DNA from: Talinum fruticosum
Lineage: Eukaryota; Streptophyta; Magnoliopsida; Caryophyllales; Talinaceae
Assembly: GCA_021018815.1 (NCBI GenBank)
Contig: JAITYX010000026.1
Coordinates: forward strand, 496,001-560,000
DNA: 64,000 bases
Reading direction: 5' to 3'
In this document: in pieces, positions 1 to 9,365 of the stretch
How the letters are laid out: each line of letters opens with the position of its first letter
How positions within the stretch are numbered: position 1 is the stretch's first letter
The notes under the pieces: model-generated
Told to the model about the DNA's origin: nothing
What the model saw: the letters and a program-made list of their open reading frames with translations, nothing else
Database searches by the model: none
Translations under genes and position numbers: made by a program

Positions 1-532
1 ATACTTTGAACAGGATGATGAGGAGGGAAGTATTGAGTCGAACAGTTATGTTACGAACTTTGGAGGTTAGAATACCTTCGGAGCTGGAAAGATGAGTGTA
101 AAACTCGAAACGAGTTCGGGATAGATGAACCACTGAAGCAAAGAAAATTATAGACCCCGGTCGATCGTATGTGAGGCAACCACCAAAATTTTGTGGTTAG
201 GAAGAATTTATCATCCAGCAGCAAGATGCTTTGGGTGACAAGGGGTTTAGAATTTGAGGAGCCTTCTTGGCTTTTTGTGCGGGGTTTCTTTGTAGCGAGT
301 TAAGAAAATCGGGGTGAGAACCTCTTTTCGACATATTGATGGAGAAAATTGTAGACCCCGGTCGATCAGTATGTGAGGCAACCACCAAAATTTTGTGGTT
401 AGGAAGAATTTATCATCCAGCGCAAGATGCTTTGGGTGACAAGGGGTTTAGAATTTGAGGGGCCTTGGCTTTTTGTGCGGGGTTTCTTTGTAGCGAGTCA
501 AGAAAATCGGGGTGAGAACCTCTTTTCGACAT
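1..532 (-). pseudogene. Env-like downstream ORF of element 1, N-terminal part, truncated by window edge
   Basis: The start is taken at the ATG complementary to 530-532, because the copies in elements 2 and 3 begin with a matching peptide (MPKRGST there, MSKRGSH here). The ORF lies after RNase H and behind a TATA box, where Sireviruses may carry an env-like gene. The first 201 bp are tandemly duplicated, so a second start codon lies at 334. The reading closes on a stop soon after each copy of the start. The function is unknown: in element 3 the following domain resembles a family annotated as putative plant transposon protein. The rest of the gene lies left of the window. Confidence 0.6.
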
Positions 533-545
533 GTTGATGGAGAAA
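142..545. repeat. 201-bp tandem duplication over the env-like start
   Basis: Two copies lie head to tail (about 142-342 and 343-545), nearly identical apart from a few substitutions and small indels. Markers such as TAGACCCCGG occur at 151 and 352. Each copy contains the leader end, the ATG and about 40 codons of the env-like ORF. Elements 2 and 3 have a single copy, so this is a local event in element 1. Confidence 0.9.
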
Positions 546-784
546 AGAGAGAGTAGATAGGCTTGAGAGAGAGTACGAGAAAAGAACTCGAAGAGAGTGA
601 AACATAAAAGAAAAGAGTAGAAGAAGAATGAGTTTGAGAGCGACGAGCTTACTTGAGATGTTCTTCACGAAGCTTGAGAGCGTTGTGTGTCGCTTTTAGT
701 CACTGAGAACATGGTCACGAGGATTTGATTTCGAGAGAGAGAGTAAGCGAAGAGTAAAGTAATGAAATGAAGGAGAATAGGCGC

Positions 785-914
785 TATTTATAAGAAGAAA
801 ATAAACGTCCTTCGAGTATCTATTCGACTCATCTCTTTCAGCGGTCACCTCGGACAGGTGTGACTATTCTCTTCCACAACGGTTAGAATTCCAGCGGTTT
901 GACTTCCAACGGCT
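785..914 (-). promoter_or_regulatory. Putative internal promoter for the env-like ORF, element 1
   Basis: On the minus strand there is a TATAAATA box (785-792), 253 bp before the ATG at 532. The spacing is longer than in elements 2 and 3. Upstream are AACGG cores at 878-882 and 908-912. The second sits in TCCAACGGCTA, which fits the plant mitosis-specific activator consensus YCYAACGGYYA bound by three-repeat MYB proteins. Function is inferred from conservation among three element copies. Confidence 0.5.
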
Positions 915-932
915 AGTTGCTCGAACACGGCG

Positions 933-933
<1 letters not shown>

Positions 934-983
<50 letters not shown>
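934..983. repeat. (GA)n microsatellite
   Basis: About 24 uninterrupted GA dinucleotides lie just upstream (minus sense) of the internal promoter. Elements 2 and 3 have only short GA/GAA runs at the same place, so the expansion is specific to element 1. Confidence 0.97.
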
Positions 984-987
<4 letters not shown>

Positions 988-1159
988 AAAGATTTTGAAA
1001 ATAAATTCCGAAATTCTCCACTTGTCTAGAGATGATTTCGAAGTTTGATGTCCATTTTTCTTAAAGTCCGAGTCCGACTCAGCTAGGTTTCTGAGTGACT
1101 CGAAACTGGAAATAAATAATAACTAACGACTCAGTATCACTGAATCAACTAAACTAATG

Positions 1160-2033
1160 GTTATTTAAGAAATAAAATCACATAACACATAATCATGCAA
1201 TAAAAATTTCACACAGAAAGTAAAAGAATTATGCATTTAACATGCCAAGCTCATTCCTAATAAAGCAAAACCGATCCTCACTAAGTGGTTTAGTAAAGAT
1301 ATCAGCTAATTGAAGATTGGTAGGAATGAATTCAAGTTCAATATCTCCTTTCTTAGAATGGTCTCTTAAAAAATGATACCGACCTCAATGTGTTTCGTCT
1401 TTGAGTGTTGAACTGGATTTTTGGTGATGCTGATTGCACTACGATTATCACACTTGATTGGAACTGATTTGAAAGAAAGTCCAAGATCTTTCAAGTGTTG
1501 CTTTATCCATAAAATCTGAGCACAACATGCTCCAGCTGCAATATACTCGGCCTCGGCGATTGATAGAGCTACTGAGTTTTATTTCTTCGAGTGCCAAGAT
1601 ATTAAGGATTGACCCAGAAATTGGCAAGCTCTTAAGGTGCTCTTTCTATCAACTTTGTATCCAGTGTAATCGGCATTTGAGTATCCAGTGAGAGTCGGTT
1701 CCGAGTCTCCGGAGTACCATAGACCTAAATTACGAGTCCCTGCAAGATATCTAAATATTCTCTTCACCGTAGTGAGATGTGATTCTTTTGGATTAGCTTG
1801 GAATCTTGCGCATAGACAGACACTAAACATTATATCCGGTCTACTGGAAGTAAGATATAGCAAAGATCCAATCATACCTCGATAGAGTTTCGATCTATTG
1901 CTTTTTCGTCCGAGTCCAGTTTTATGCTACTTGCTCATGGGTGTTGCTTTGCATGCTTTGAATCTTGAAGTTTATACCTTTTCAGCAGCTCCTTGGTGTA
2001 CATTGATTGATGGACATAGATTCAAAAGGGGTG
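1160..2033 (-). pseudogene. RT C-terminus and RNase H of element 1 (copia RVT_2/RNase H)
   Basis: This is the C-terminal part of a copia polyprotein. The minus-strand reading at 1579-1875 contains GSLLYLTSSRPDIMFSV and ends at SLISWHSKK, the usual RT to RNase H connection. Further on, AGACCAQILWIKQ and VPIKCDN can be read with frame changes. The first RNase H acidic motif reads SNADYTG instead of SDADY, so a catalytic aspartate has become asparagine. The segment ends around 1160, in register with the end in element 3 (53213). Its 5' boundary is a deletion junction to pre-integrase sequence at about 2034. It is non-functional. Confidence 0.85.
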
Positions 2034-2036
2034 CAT

Positions 2037-2530
2037 GCTAACATGGCCTAATCTGCGATGCCATGTCCATGAATCATCATGAAGTGATGCTTTTAAACAA
2101 GATAAATTCGATTCGGGTCAAAAAGAGGAATGATGTAAGTGTTACCCGATCTCTTACCCGAGAGCTTGATTTCCTTGGTGGTATCATCGAAATGTAACAG
2201 TTGGTTTGAGTGAATCTTACCTCTTGACCTATATCACACAATTGAGAGATGCTAAGTAGATTGTACTTTAATCCTTTGACAAGGTATACTTGGGTCGATC
2301 AGATTGCCTTCTTTTCCAATCTTACCTATCCTAATTTTCTTGCCTTTGCTCGTTATCTCCAAATGTGACTTTTCCTCCTTTGTACTCTTCTAACTCGGAA
2401 AAGAGTCCCGAGTCTCCCGACATGTGGCATGAGCATCCACTGTCTAGGTACCAATGCCCTTTTGATCTTTTCGAGTGGCCTGCAAAACAGAAAATAAACT
2501 AACCCTTCTCACTTCCTCCAACGAACCCAG
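2037..2530 (-). pseudogene. Protease active-site region and GAG-pre-integrase of element 1
   Basis: Around 2425-2460 the minus strand reads WYLDSGCSCHMSGD, the copia aspartic protease active site with the DSG triad intact. It is followed by LFSELEEYKGGKVTFGDN and then, at about 2040-2090, by the pre-integrase motif DDSWTWHRRLGHVSMH with both zinc-ligand histidines. Frameshifts and stops separate these pieces. In element 3 the pre-integrase domain leads into integrase; here the sequence jumps directly to RT at about 2034. Protease would mature the Gag-Pol precursor in the particle. Confidence 0.8.
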
Positions 2531-2539
2531 TAACACCCT

Positions 2540-3280
2540 TTACTTGTGGTCCTTTTCGAGGAAGAAGGTTTTCGGAACCCAGATTTGAATGACTTTGGCT
2601 TTAGTTTGATTCTGAGTCTTTAGTTTAGAGAACTGAGTCTGTGTCTCTTTCTGTTGGAAAACTTTTCTTTTATAAACCGAAAGAGATGGTTTTCTCTTGT
2701 AAGTTGGTCTAGTCTCGGTCCTCCTTTCATTTATATGAATGGGACCGTGCTCAGCCTTTCCGAACTTTACGAGTTCTGGAATTCTTTTGAAAAGCTCCGA
2801 GTAGGAATTTGATTCCTCCTCTTTGTTAAAACCAAGACCTTCTTTTCTGAAGGAGACACATTGAGATCCCAAGAGCATATCAAGGTTTTTCGACCTTGAG
2901 CAAACTTTAAAACAAGATCTTGAGACTCGTTGAGCTTTTGCTTTAGTTGCTCATTTTCTTTTACGAGTAACTCAAACTCGGTCTCATTGGATTGAGCACT
3001 AGCCTTGAGTTCTCTGAGTGAGAGTCCCAGTTTTTCCAACTCATTTTTTAAAGAAATGCTCTCGGAAGAGATTGACTCAAGTTGTTCTCTACAATGAGAA
3101 GAATCGGAATTGGACTTCTCTTCCAAAGTGAAAATATACTTAGCTAAATCAACTTTGGAGAATTTGAGAATGTATTCAATTACCTCTTGAGGATTGGCTT
3201 CCTCATTATCCGATTGATCCGAGTCGACTCTGTTTCCGATTCCGAGTCGGAAAGTGCCATCGGACACTTTGAGTCATCTT
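2540..3280 (-). pseudogene. Gag-Pol linker with coiled coil, element 1
   Basis: The open reading at 2767-3267 begins MSDGTFRLG and continues with an acidic stretch, a VIEYILKFSKVDLAKYIF segment and heptad-like Leu/Glu/Lys/Ser sequence (about residues 50-125), which should form a coiled coil. A second frame (2540-2878) gives a Lys-rich part ending in IQIWVPKTFFLEKD; an IWVPK motif normally precedes the protease in Sirevirus-type polyproteins. A frameshift near 2770-2880 separates the two. The VIEYILKFSKVD segment is homologous to the part of the gag module amplified in the arrays at 24-27 kb and 43-64 kb. Confidence 0.75.
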
Positions 3281-4294
3281 AGTCCTCGTCATCTTCGATG
3301 AGTCCTCGTCACTCCATGTGGCCATCATAGCCTTTTCTTCTTTCTGTCCCTTTTTCTCTTTGGACGAGTCTTTGACTATATGTTCCTTGCTGCCACATTC
3401 AAAATAGCTAGAGTTTTTAGGTAAAGATAACTTTGAAGGGGAAGAATATTTACCTTTTCTATCCTTTTTGTCCTTCTTTTAGAACTCTTCTTTTGGCTTC
3501 TTATCCCATCTCTTATGCTTCATCATTCTCTTGAAACCTCTAGCAATAAGTGCAATGGGATCCTCTTCGAGTTAGAAGAACTCGGATCTACTTCTCTTGT
3601 TTACGAGGCTTTTAGCGCAATGTTCTTTTTAGTGCTGACCTCTGCGTCCTCCTCTTCCAGGTGGATCTCATGGGTGAGAAGCTTCCCAATGAGTTCGTTT
3701 GGCTTCAGTAGAGACAAGTTCCGAGCCTCTTCGATAGCTGTTACTTTGGGACCCCATCTTTTCTTGGGTAGGCTTACGAGTATTTTTCTGCACATTTCCT
3801 CGTGGGAAATCTTTTTACCTAGTGATTTGAGATTGTTGGTAATCTCGGTGAATCGAATGAACATATGAGTGATGTTTTCTTGTGGCTTCATCTTGAACAG
3901 CTCATATTTATGGAGATATTGGCTTATCTTCGCTTGTCGACCTGGCTTGTGCCTTCATAAGTGTTGACAAGAGTGTCCCACACTTCTTTGGTTGTATCAC
4001 GGCTGACACTCGATTGTATTCTTCCGAGCTAATGGCGCACATTAGAATGTTCATTGCCTTGAAGTTCTTTCTTAACTTTTACGCTTCATCAGTCGTGAAC
4101 TCGGCCTTTGTCTTGGGTACGAGTCTTGTTTCTTCTGTCTTCATGGGAATGTAGTTGTCCACTTGTATGATATTCCGGACATCCTCATCATGATCCAGTA
4201 GGAAACATTCCATGAGTTTCTTCCGAGTGCACGAAGTTAGATCCTTTGAACTTTGGTGGTCTGCTAGAAGATCTTCCTTCATCGAACTCTCCAT
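3281..4294 (-). pseudogene. Gag of element 1 (UBN2-type copia gag with decayed zinc knuckle)
   Basis: Gag forms the virus-like particle and binds element RNA. The start is taken at 4294, where an ATG opens a short reading (MESSMKEDL). An overlapping frame gives RPPKFKGSNF, typical of copia gag N-termini. The reading then passes AMNILMCAISSEEYNRVS and, at 3601-3891, MFIRFTEITNNLKSLGKKI, ILVSLPKKRWGPKVTAIEEA and THEIHLEEED, the UBN2 core. The nucleic-acid-binding knuckle at about 3370-3410 reads YFECGSKEHIVKDSS, so two of the four CCHC ligands are gone. Several frameshifts make it inactive. Confidence 0.85.
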
Positions 4295-4348
4295 CGTTAC
4301 GAGCTATTTCATCTTTAAACCTTTGGATGGTTAGATCCTTTCTAAAAG

Positions 4349-4366
4349 GCTAGGCTCGATACTAAT
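4349..4366 (-). promoter_or_regulatory. Primer-binding site of element 1
   Basis: Directly inside the 5' LTR the minus strand reads ATTAGTATCGAGCCTAGC, close to TGGTATCAGAGC, the initiator-methionine tRNA complement used by most copia elements. The matching site in element 3 (58253-58266) is better preserved. Confidence 0.75.
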
Positions 4367-5965
4367 TGAAGGTTTGCTCTTAAAGAGTATAAATCACCCT
4401 AGAGGGGGGTGAATAGGGTGATGAGGAAGCTTGCTTTCAAATTAAAATAGCTATGAATGCGAGGTGAGCGTGATGCAAGGTTAAACTCGGAAAAGCATAA
4501 ACTCAGATTTTAGTAAGTGGTGAAGAAACGGACCAAACGGAATTCGAAATTGTCCGAGTCTAGAATGTACTCGGAAAAGTGATAACTCGGAAAATACGTG
4601 GAAACCCTCCTGGGACAGAAAGCCACGGACCGTGCTAATCTAACCACGAAGTCGAATCCACTATTTTGAGTCCACAAAATACGAGTAGACCGACTTGACC
4701 TGAGTTGCTCCCTTAGACAACTCCTTACAAGTTTTTCCTAGACTCGAAATTACCTTATCCGATCTAGTACTTCCTAACCGAGATCACCCTTACGGTTAGG
4801 GACAACTAAGCTGAGTTAACCCTTATAGCTCGGTCAAGGGACCTTACTTAGAGAGTAAGAAAGAAAGTGTTTGTAACCGAGTACAAGACCTTACAACTCG
4901 GAAAGTTATTAAATACTGAATTGGAGTTCTAAGTAGAAGATTGAGAATGAATACAATGACTTTTTGCTCAAGTATGTAAATTAACAATAGATTTGGCCAT
5001 CTTCAATTCTTGAAAGTTGGCTTCTATATATAGATGACCAAGCAGCCTAGTCGTTGTGTCCATCTTCCGACCGGAAGTCCTTTGTGACCGTTGTAAAGGA
5101 TTTTCCGAGTCACTCGGAAAATATCCGTTGAGATATGAACTTTGAGCAACGGTTCTTGACTCCTTTGGAAGTCCCAAAACCACTCGGTAGTGTCTTTAAA
5201 AATAAGGTGGAAATCACCTTTGAGCTTGGTGTTACAGATTTCCAATTTTGGAAACGAGATAATCCCGACACGAGTGTCCGAGGCTAGGTCGGAGGTGGAA
5301 AAAGCCTTGTCTGCTGGTGATTTGATGTTTTGAAGCCGATTACTTTTGCAGTTCAAAAATTAGGATAGCCTCGTTTGAATAACCTACAAAAGTAAATTAG
5401 TTTGTTTCTCAAAGTATAAAATACTTTGGTCCAAGATTAGACATAGATAATAACATAATTAAGATAATTAAATGACTAATTATCCGAGTCGGAAAAGGAA
5501 TGGAATTTTCCGAGTCTAATATCCATGATACTCAAAATTCCATCCGAGTCGGTCTAAAAGAGAATCAAGTCAAGTAGAAAATCGGAGTAAACAAACTTGA
5601 TCTAGACTGAACAAGGTTCAAACAAGATAAGTCGACTTGGAATAGAGAATTAACATTGTAATTCCTGGAACATGAAGTCGGACTTGAATTTATGTGTGTG
5701 AATACGAGTGTTTGAACATGCAATAATTTCGAGTGTTGAGTAACTCGGAACCGAGTTAGTATAAGTATGCCTTTTGAGTCGGTCGAGTCACACATACACA
5801 TATGAAATATTTTCTATAACACTCGGGGTAAACGCTATATCACTCGGAAAACTTTCCGAGGTACATAGAATGACTTGAAATCAAAACCCTATGAGAGAAG
5901 AAGTGTTATACCTGATTCCTTGAAGAAACTCAGAAAAGTGTAAGTATAAAGTCCGAGTCTTTACA
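4367..5965 (-). repeat. 5' LTR of element 1 (type I Sirevirus LTR, 1599 bp)
   Basis: On the plus strand it starts TGAAGGTTTGCTC and ends GAGTCTTTACA, with TG/CA ends. Related copies occur at 22855-24393 and 59520-61103, and a stub at 14605-14644. About 100 bp inside is a CACCCTAGAGGGGG block shared by all type I and II LTRs here. The LTR is rich in ACTCGG/CCGAGT hexamers. Confidence 0.85.
5025..5152 (-). promoter_or_regulatory. LTR promoter of element 1 with TATA box, CCGTTG motifs and palindrome
   Basis: A TATA-like box lies at 5025-5032, and CCGTTG/CAACGG motifs lie upstream at 5088-5093, 5125-5130 and 5147-5152. Between them, at 5101-5121, is a perfect inverted repeat of TTTTCCGAGT and ACTCGGAAAA around one central C. 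The same layout recurs in the LTRs at 22855, 27520, 49360, 58267 and 59520, where the box reads TATAAATA. Transcription would leave about 600 bp of R plus U5. Confidence 0.55.
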
Positions 5966-6091
5966 TTATACTCAATAGACAGTTTCGACTGGGTAAGACA
6001 AAATTGAAAACTTAAAGATGAGTTTCTTAAATGCTTAGAATGACTTGAAATCAAAACCATTGAGAGATAGAGAATTATACATGAGTCTTCA
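5966..6091 (-). repeat. Tail of the type II 3' LTR of element 2
   Basis: These 126 bp match the terminal part of the type II LTRs (compare 28850-28974 and 50580-50729), including GAAAACTTA, GAATGACTTGAAATC and the end GAGTCTTCA. They are followed by a polypurine tract on the minus strand. The missing part of this LTR should lie beyond element 1, left of the window. Confidence 0.75.
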
Positions 6092-6107
6092 ATCTCCCTC
6101 TTTTTGA
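6092..6107 (-). promoter_or_regulatory. Terminal polypurine tract of element 2
   Basis: On the minus strand it reads CAAAAAGAGGGAGAT directly before the LTR end (TGAAGACTC). This is the plus-strand primer used in reverse transcription. The same sequence type precedes the LTRs at 28974 and 50729. Confidence 0.8.
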
Positions 6108-6449
6108 GAAAAGCATTCCATACTTAAGATAGAAGCTATCGGTTCAAAAGTTAAGTTTTCATTACATTTTAATTAGAGGAAAAAAAATAAACGAAAATAT
6201 TAGAGTGCTTTTAATCATATACAACTCGGAACATACTTATTGAAGTATCGGAGCATACTTATCAAGGAATTATGAGCAAGTATCAAAGCAATGATAAAAT
6301 ATGCCATAGTAAATGTAATATGCGAATGATATGGCTCATGTATGCTCGTAAATAAGAAAATTTCATTCAAGCTTAGAAATTGACATACAAAGATTAGAAA
6401 AAAAAACTTAAGAAAGTAAAGAATTAAAGAACTCCCCTGAGCCAAACAT

Positions 6450-8107
6450 CTATCTATTTCTCTCCCCTATACATTTCATCAAAAACAAACAAGAGGGAGG
6501 AGGAACAATAAAGTACAAAGATGTTGGACAGAAAAAATTGAAATTAAGAGGGAGGAGTTGTGTGGGTGGAGGCAAAAGAATGGGGACATCATCTACATTT
6601 GTATCCTTGTGTAGATGGAGCTGGTCGAGGTAAAGCAGGGGCAAGTCAAGGACTTGTAGTGTACTCCGGGAATCGGAGGTTATTCTTCCTCTCGGTTCTT
6701 CTTCTAAACCCGCAGCCTCTTTAGCTAGAGGCTATTGAACCGAGGAGAGGGCTTTAGACTAGCTTGCATCACCAGCCTCTTCTAAGGCAGATTGAGTGTG
6801 ATATGAGGAGATCACCTTAGGTTCTTTCTCCCTTTGGCCCTCGGTTTGAGCTACTTCTTCTTCTTCTTCTTCTATCGTTGTTGTTGTTTCTTCTTTTTAC
6901 CTTCTTCTTCTTCTTCGAGTTTGAGTTAGAAGAGCTTGAAGTCTCAAAAGGTAGTGCTTCTTCAGAGGATGGTTTTGAGTCCTCAGTAGCTTTGGATCTT
7001 CTCTCCTTGAGGTGTCGAATTTGATCTTGTTGGCACTTGATCACCTCCTTAGTTCACCACCAAATGCTTGACTCCGGTCGATCCGATGCTCGAGCCTTTC
7101 TCTAGAACTAAGTCAAAATTGGTATGAAAGCCTGGAAAGCTGCCATAGCCGCTTGCGGCTCTTTGGCTAGGGAAGCAAACCGGGTTGCCGCCTTCGAAGC
7201 AACTCAATAAAAGGGGCGAGGCTAAGAGGATGAAGGTCCGAGTAGTAAGAAGGGGGTCTCAAAGTCTTTTTGAGTCTAAGGTGGAGGAGGAAGTGCAAGT
7301 TAAGATGAATGAGCCTAGACATCAGGTTGGATTTCCTACTATCCCAAACCAATGAGCTCACCTTTGCCTATACGGACGGCAAGCTCTAGAAATTTATGTG
7401 GATTAGAAGGGAGATCCACCTTAAACCGAGCGAAAACAAGTAGAAAGAAGAGTTTTAAAAGGAAAAGGAGGCTTCTTATGATCGGAAGGAACAAAAGCCA
7501 TCTGCTCCAAGATGAAAGGGAAGTAGTGAACCTTATACCCTTTAAGGATATCGAAGAGAACCTTAAGAACTTTGTTGTTTGGGTTCTCTTTGAGGGACGA
7601 AACGAGAAGGACATCCTCATCCGATGTCACGAGAAAAGTTCTTTCCGGACTTTGGAATCTCCTTAGAGTATTGATCGGAAAAGTCATCGGCGACTTCATT
7701 GAATGAAATGGGGTTGGAGGTCAAGAAAAGAGTTTTGACCCCAAAGAGTTTGTGGAGAAGAGATAGATTGATGTGAATGGTTTTGCCTTGAACGAGTGAA
7801 GAGATTACATTATATCTCGCATACATGTTGGAGCGGAACTCGGTGACGAGTTACGTGTAGATATAGTCATAGAAACACAAGTACTTGTGAGCAACCGTGT
7901 CTGAGAGGCTCAATCCAAGAACCTTTTGTGATGGAGAAGAATTTCTCTTCTATGAAATAGTGCTTGGGCTACGATGAGCTTGTTGTCATCGAGGGCAAGG
8001 GCTTTACCTTTAGATGGATCCTTCTAAGGATTTTTAGAACAAGTGGATTTGGTTTGAGCCTTCTTCGTTGCCGAACCTCCTTCCATTGTGCTTCCTCTTT
8101 TAGGCAT
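6450..8107 (-). pseudogene. Env-like downstream ORF of element 2
   Basis: The start is taken at 8107, where MPKRGST matches element 3. Recognisable blocks follow in different frames: LVQGKTIHINLSLLHKLFGV with ISFNEVADDF (7617-7826), FLVTSDEDVLL and VLFDILKGYKVHYFPFILEQ (7421-7699), and a low-complexity Ser/Asn then Lys/Arg-rich tail (6817-7044). The two middle blocks align with FKTGVRINLSLHRKIF/IPFTEIADEF and ALFDILEGYNVDLFPAILKR in element 3, so the ORF was once under protein-level constraint. They resemble a family annotated as putative plant transposon protein. I see no convincing signal peptide. Multiple frameshifts make it inactive. Confidence 0.7.
6459..6500 (-). promoter_or_regulatory. 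Second polypurine-like tract in the 3' region of element 2
   Basis: The minus strand reads purine-rich sequence around TGATGAAATGTATAGGGGAG, about 350 bp before the terminal polypurine tract. Elements D-E (29456-29490) and 3 (51073-51105) have the same motif at similar distances. Multiple polypurine tracts are a described Sirevirus trait. Confidence 0.5.
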
Positions 8108-8267
8108 GGTTGACAGAGAGTAAAAGAAGTTGAGAGTAAGAGAGAGAAGAGAGTAGAGTAGATGAATGAGAAAGAGAGTAGAGCGAGGAGTTTATGAGTA
8201 TGAGAGCAAAGAGTGCAAGAGTGAGAGCAAGAATTAGCCAAGTGATCGAATGAGAATAAAGTGGTGA

Positions 8268-8391
8268 TATTTATAGAATGATAACTTTCATTAAAAAAGC
8301 CTTTCGACCCGACCCTCAAAGTAGCAGTTAGCGAGACCATTGAGTATTCCAGTGAGTAACGGCTATCTTCGAACTCGCTTCCCTTTAACGG
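8268..8391 (-). promoter_or_regulatory. Putative internal promoter for the env-like ORF, element 2
   Basis: A TATAAATA box lies at 8268-8275, 161 bp before the ATG at 8107, followed by a pyrimidine-rich leader (minus sense). AACGG cores lie upstream at 8358-8362 and 8387-8391, each followed by CTA. The layout matches elements 1 and 3. Confidence 0.5.
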
Positions 8392-8699
8392 CTAATTTGC
8401 AGATCGTTCGTGTGCCGAGAGAGAAAGAGAGATTTTCGAAAATATTTCCTAGATTATCCATTAATCTAGAGATGATCTAAGAACTTTTATGTCCATTTTT
8501 GTCATAAGCCGAGTCCGACTCGGTGATGTATCCGAGTGACTTAGAACACAATTTGAAAACTAATAACTCATAGCTCGGTCTCATCTTAGTTCAACTCGAT
8601 CCATTTGTTATTCAATCGAAAGCATGATAATCAATCAAATTTTCAATAACTCATGCAATAATTCGGATAATCATGCAATTAACATGCCAAGCAAAACTA

Positions 8700-8941
8700 A
8701 TCTTCACTTATAGGTTTTGTAAAAATATTAGCTAATTGAAATTTGGTAGGAATAAACTCAAGTTCAATATCACCTTTCTCATAGTAATCTCTCAAAAATG
8801 ATACCCGACCTCAATGCGTTTTGTTTTTAAGTGTTGAACTGGATTCTTGGTAATGCTGATGGCACTTTGATTATCACACTTGATTGCAAAAATGTGAATG
8901 ATAGTCCAAGATCCTTCAAGTGTTGCTTGATCCAGAGAATA
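8700..8941 (-). pseudogene. RNase H C-terminus of element 2
   Basis: The minus strand encodes AIKCDNQSAISITKNPVQHL, KTKRIEVGYHF and the start of the following stretch. This is the end of a copia RNase H, including the last catalytic aspartate (CDN) and the conserved H-x-x-T-K-H-like segment (here KTKRIEV). Homology with element 3 (53213-53560) stops at 8941, the broken edge of the element. Only the last 80 or so codons remain. Confidence 0.8.
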
Positions 8942-9365
8942 TGTGATAATTATTAAAGCACTAGAAACTTTTGGACACTCTAAACAAGTAGTAAAAGGAA
9001 AACGTTTCACAACTTTTCATCACCTCCCATATTCTTTCTACTAATATGTTATATTAAAGGTTAACTACTTATGAATAATGAACTAATAACTCTTGTTTGA
9101 ACATTTTTCAAGGATATAAGAACTTCTTAATGCCTCCCTAAGAAGATAACTAACAGTTGGTTTCCATTATCCAACCACCCAAAGTTACGGAAAGATGTAA
9201 AATAATTTTTTTGATGATGTTATACAAGTAGCACCACTTAGTCAAAATGGAGTTGAAAAGATTCAAGAGAGGGGCTAGAGTTAGGCTCTTGTTTTGGTTA
9301 TCATTTAGCTACTCATGATTCCAAGATTCCTCTAAACTCTTTTAGACTCCTTTTGTGTTGCCAAT
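8942..9365. other. Unassigned AT-rich segment between elements
   Basis: These 424 bp match none of the other repeats in the window by eye, have no open frame of note and show no terminal motif. The segment may be a remnant of low-copy host DNA or of a different element. The LTR that follows begins at 9366, with CCAAT as the adjoining five bases. Confidence 0.5.

Larger units (their letters stand above)
1..5965 (-). mobile_element. Sirevirus-like Ty1/copia element 1 (type I LTR), left end outside window
   Basis: Read on the minus strand, the order is 5' LTR (5965-4367), primer-binding site, gag, protease, pre-integrase, RT/RNase H C-terminus, internal promoter and an extra downstream ORF that runs off the window at base 1. 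Gag before a single pol reading, with an additional ORF after RNase H, is the Sirevirus layout. The integrase and most of the RT have been lost in one internal deletion near 2034. The right flank (5966-6091) is the tail of a different LTR subtype, so the element is inserted in the 3' LTR of element 2. The left LTR and left target duplication are not in view. Confidence 0.85.
5966..8941 (-). mobile_element. Sirevirus-like element 2 fragment (type II): 3' LTR tail, env-like ORF, RNase H end
   Basis: From right to left (minus sense) it holds the end of RNase H (8941-8700), an internal TATA-type promoter, the env-like ORF (8107 to about 6450), a second polypurine-like stretch, the terminal polypurine tract (6107-6092) and the LTR tail. 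Homology to element 3 breaks off abruptly at about 8941 inside the RNase H sequence, so gag, most of pol and the 5' LTR have been lost. Element 1 is inserted in its 3' LTR. Confidence 0.8.

Noticed and set aside
1688..1885. 65-codon plus-strand ORF
   Set aside because: It is antisense to the RT/RNase H remnant, which is clearly coding on the minus strand.
4349..4366. Possible tRNA gene fragment
   Set aside because: It is only the short primer-binding complement next to an LTR; there is no cloverleaf.
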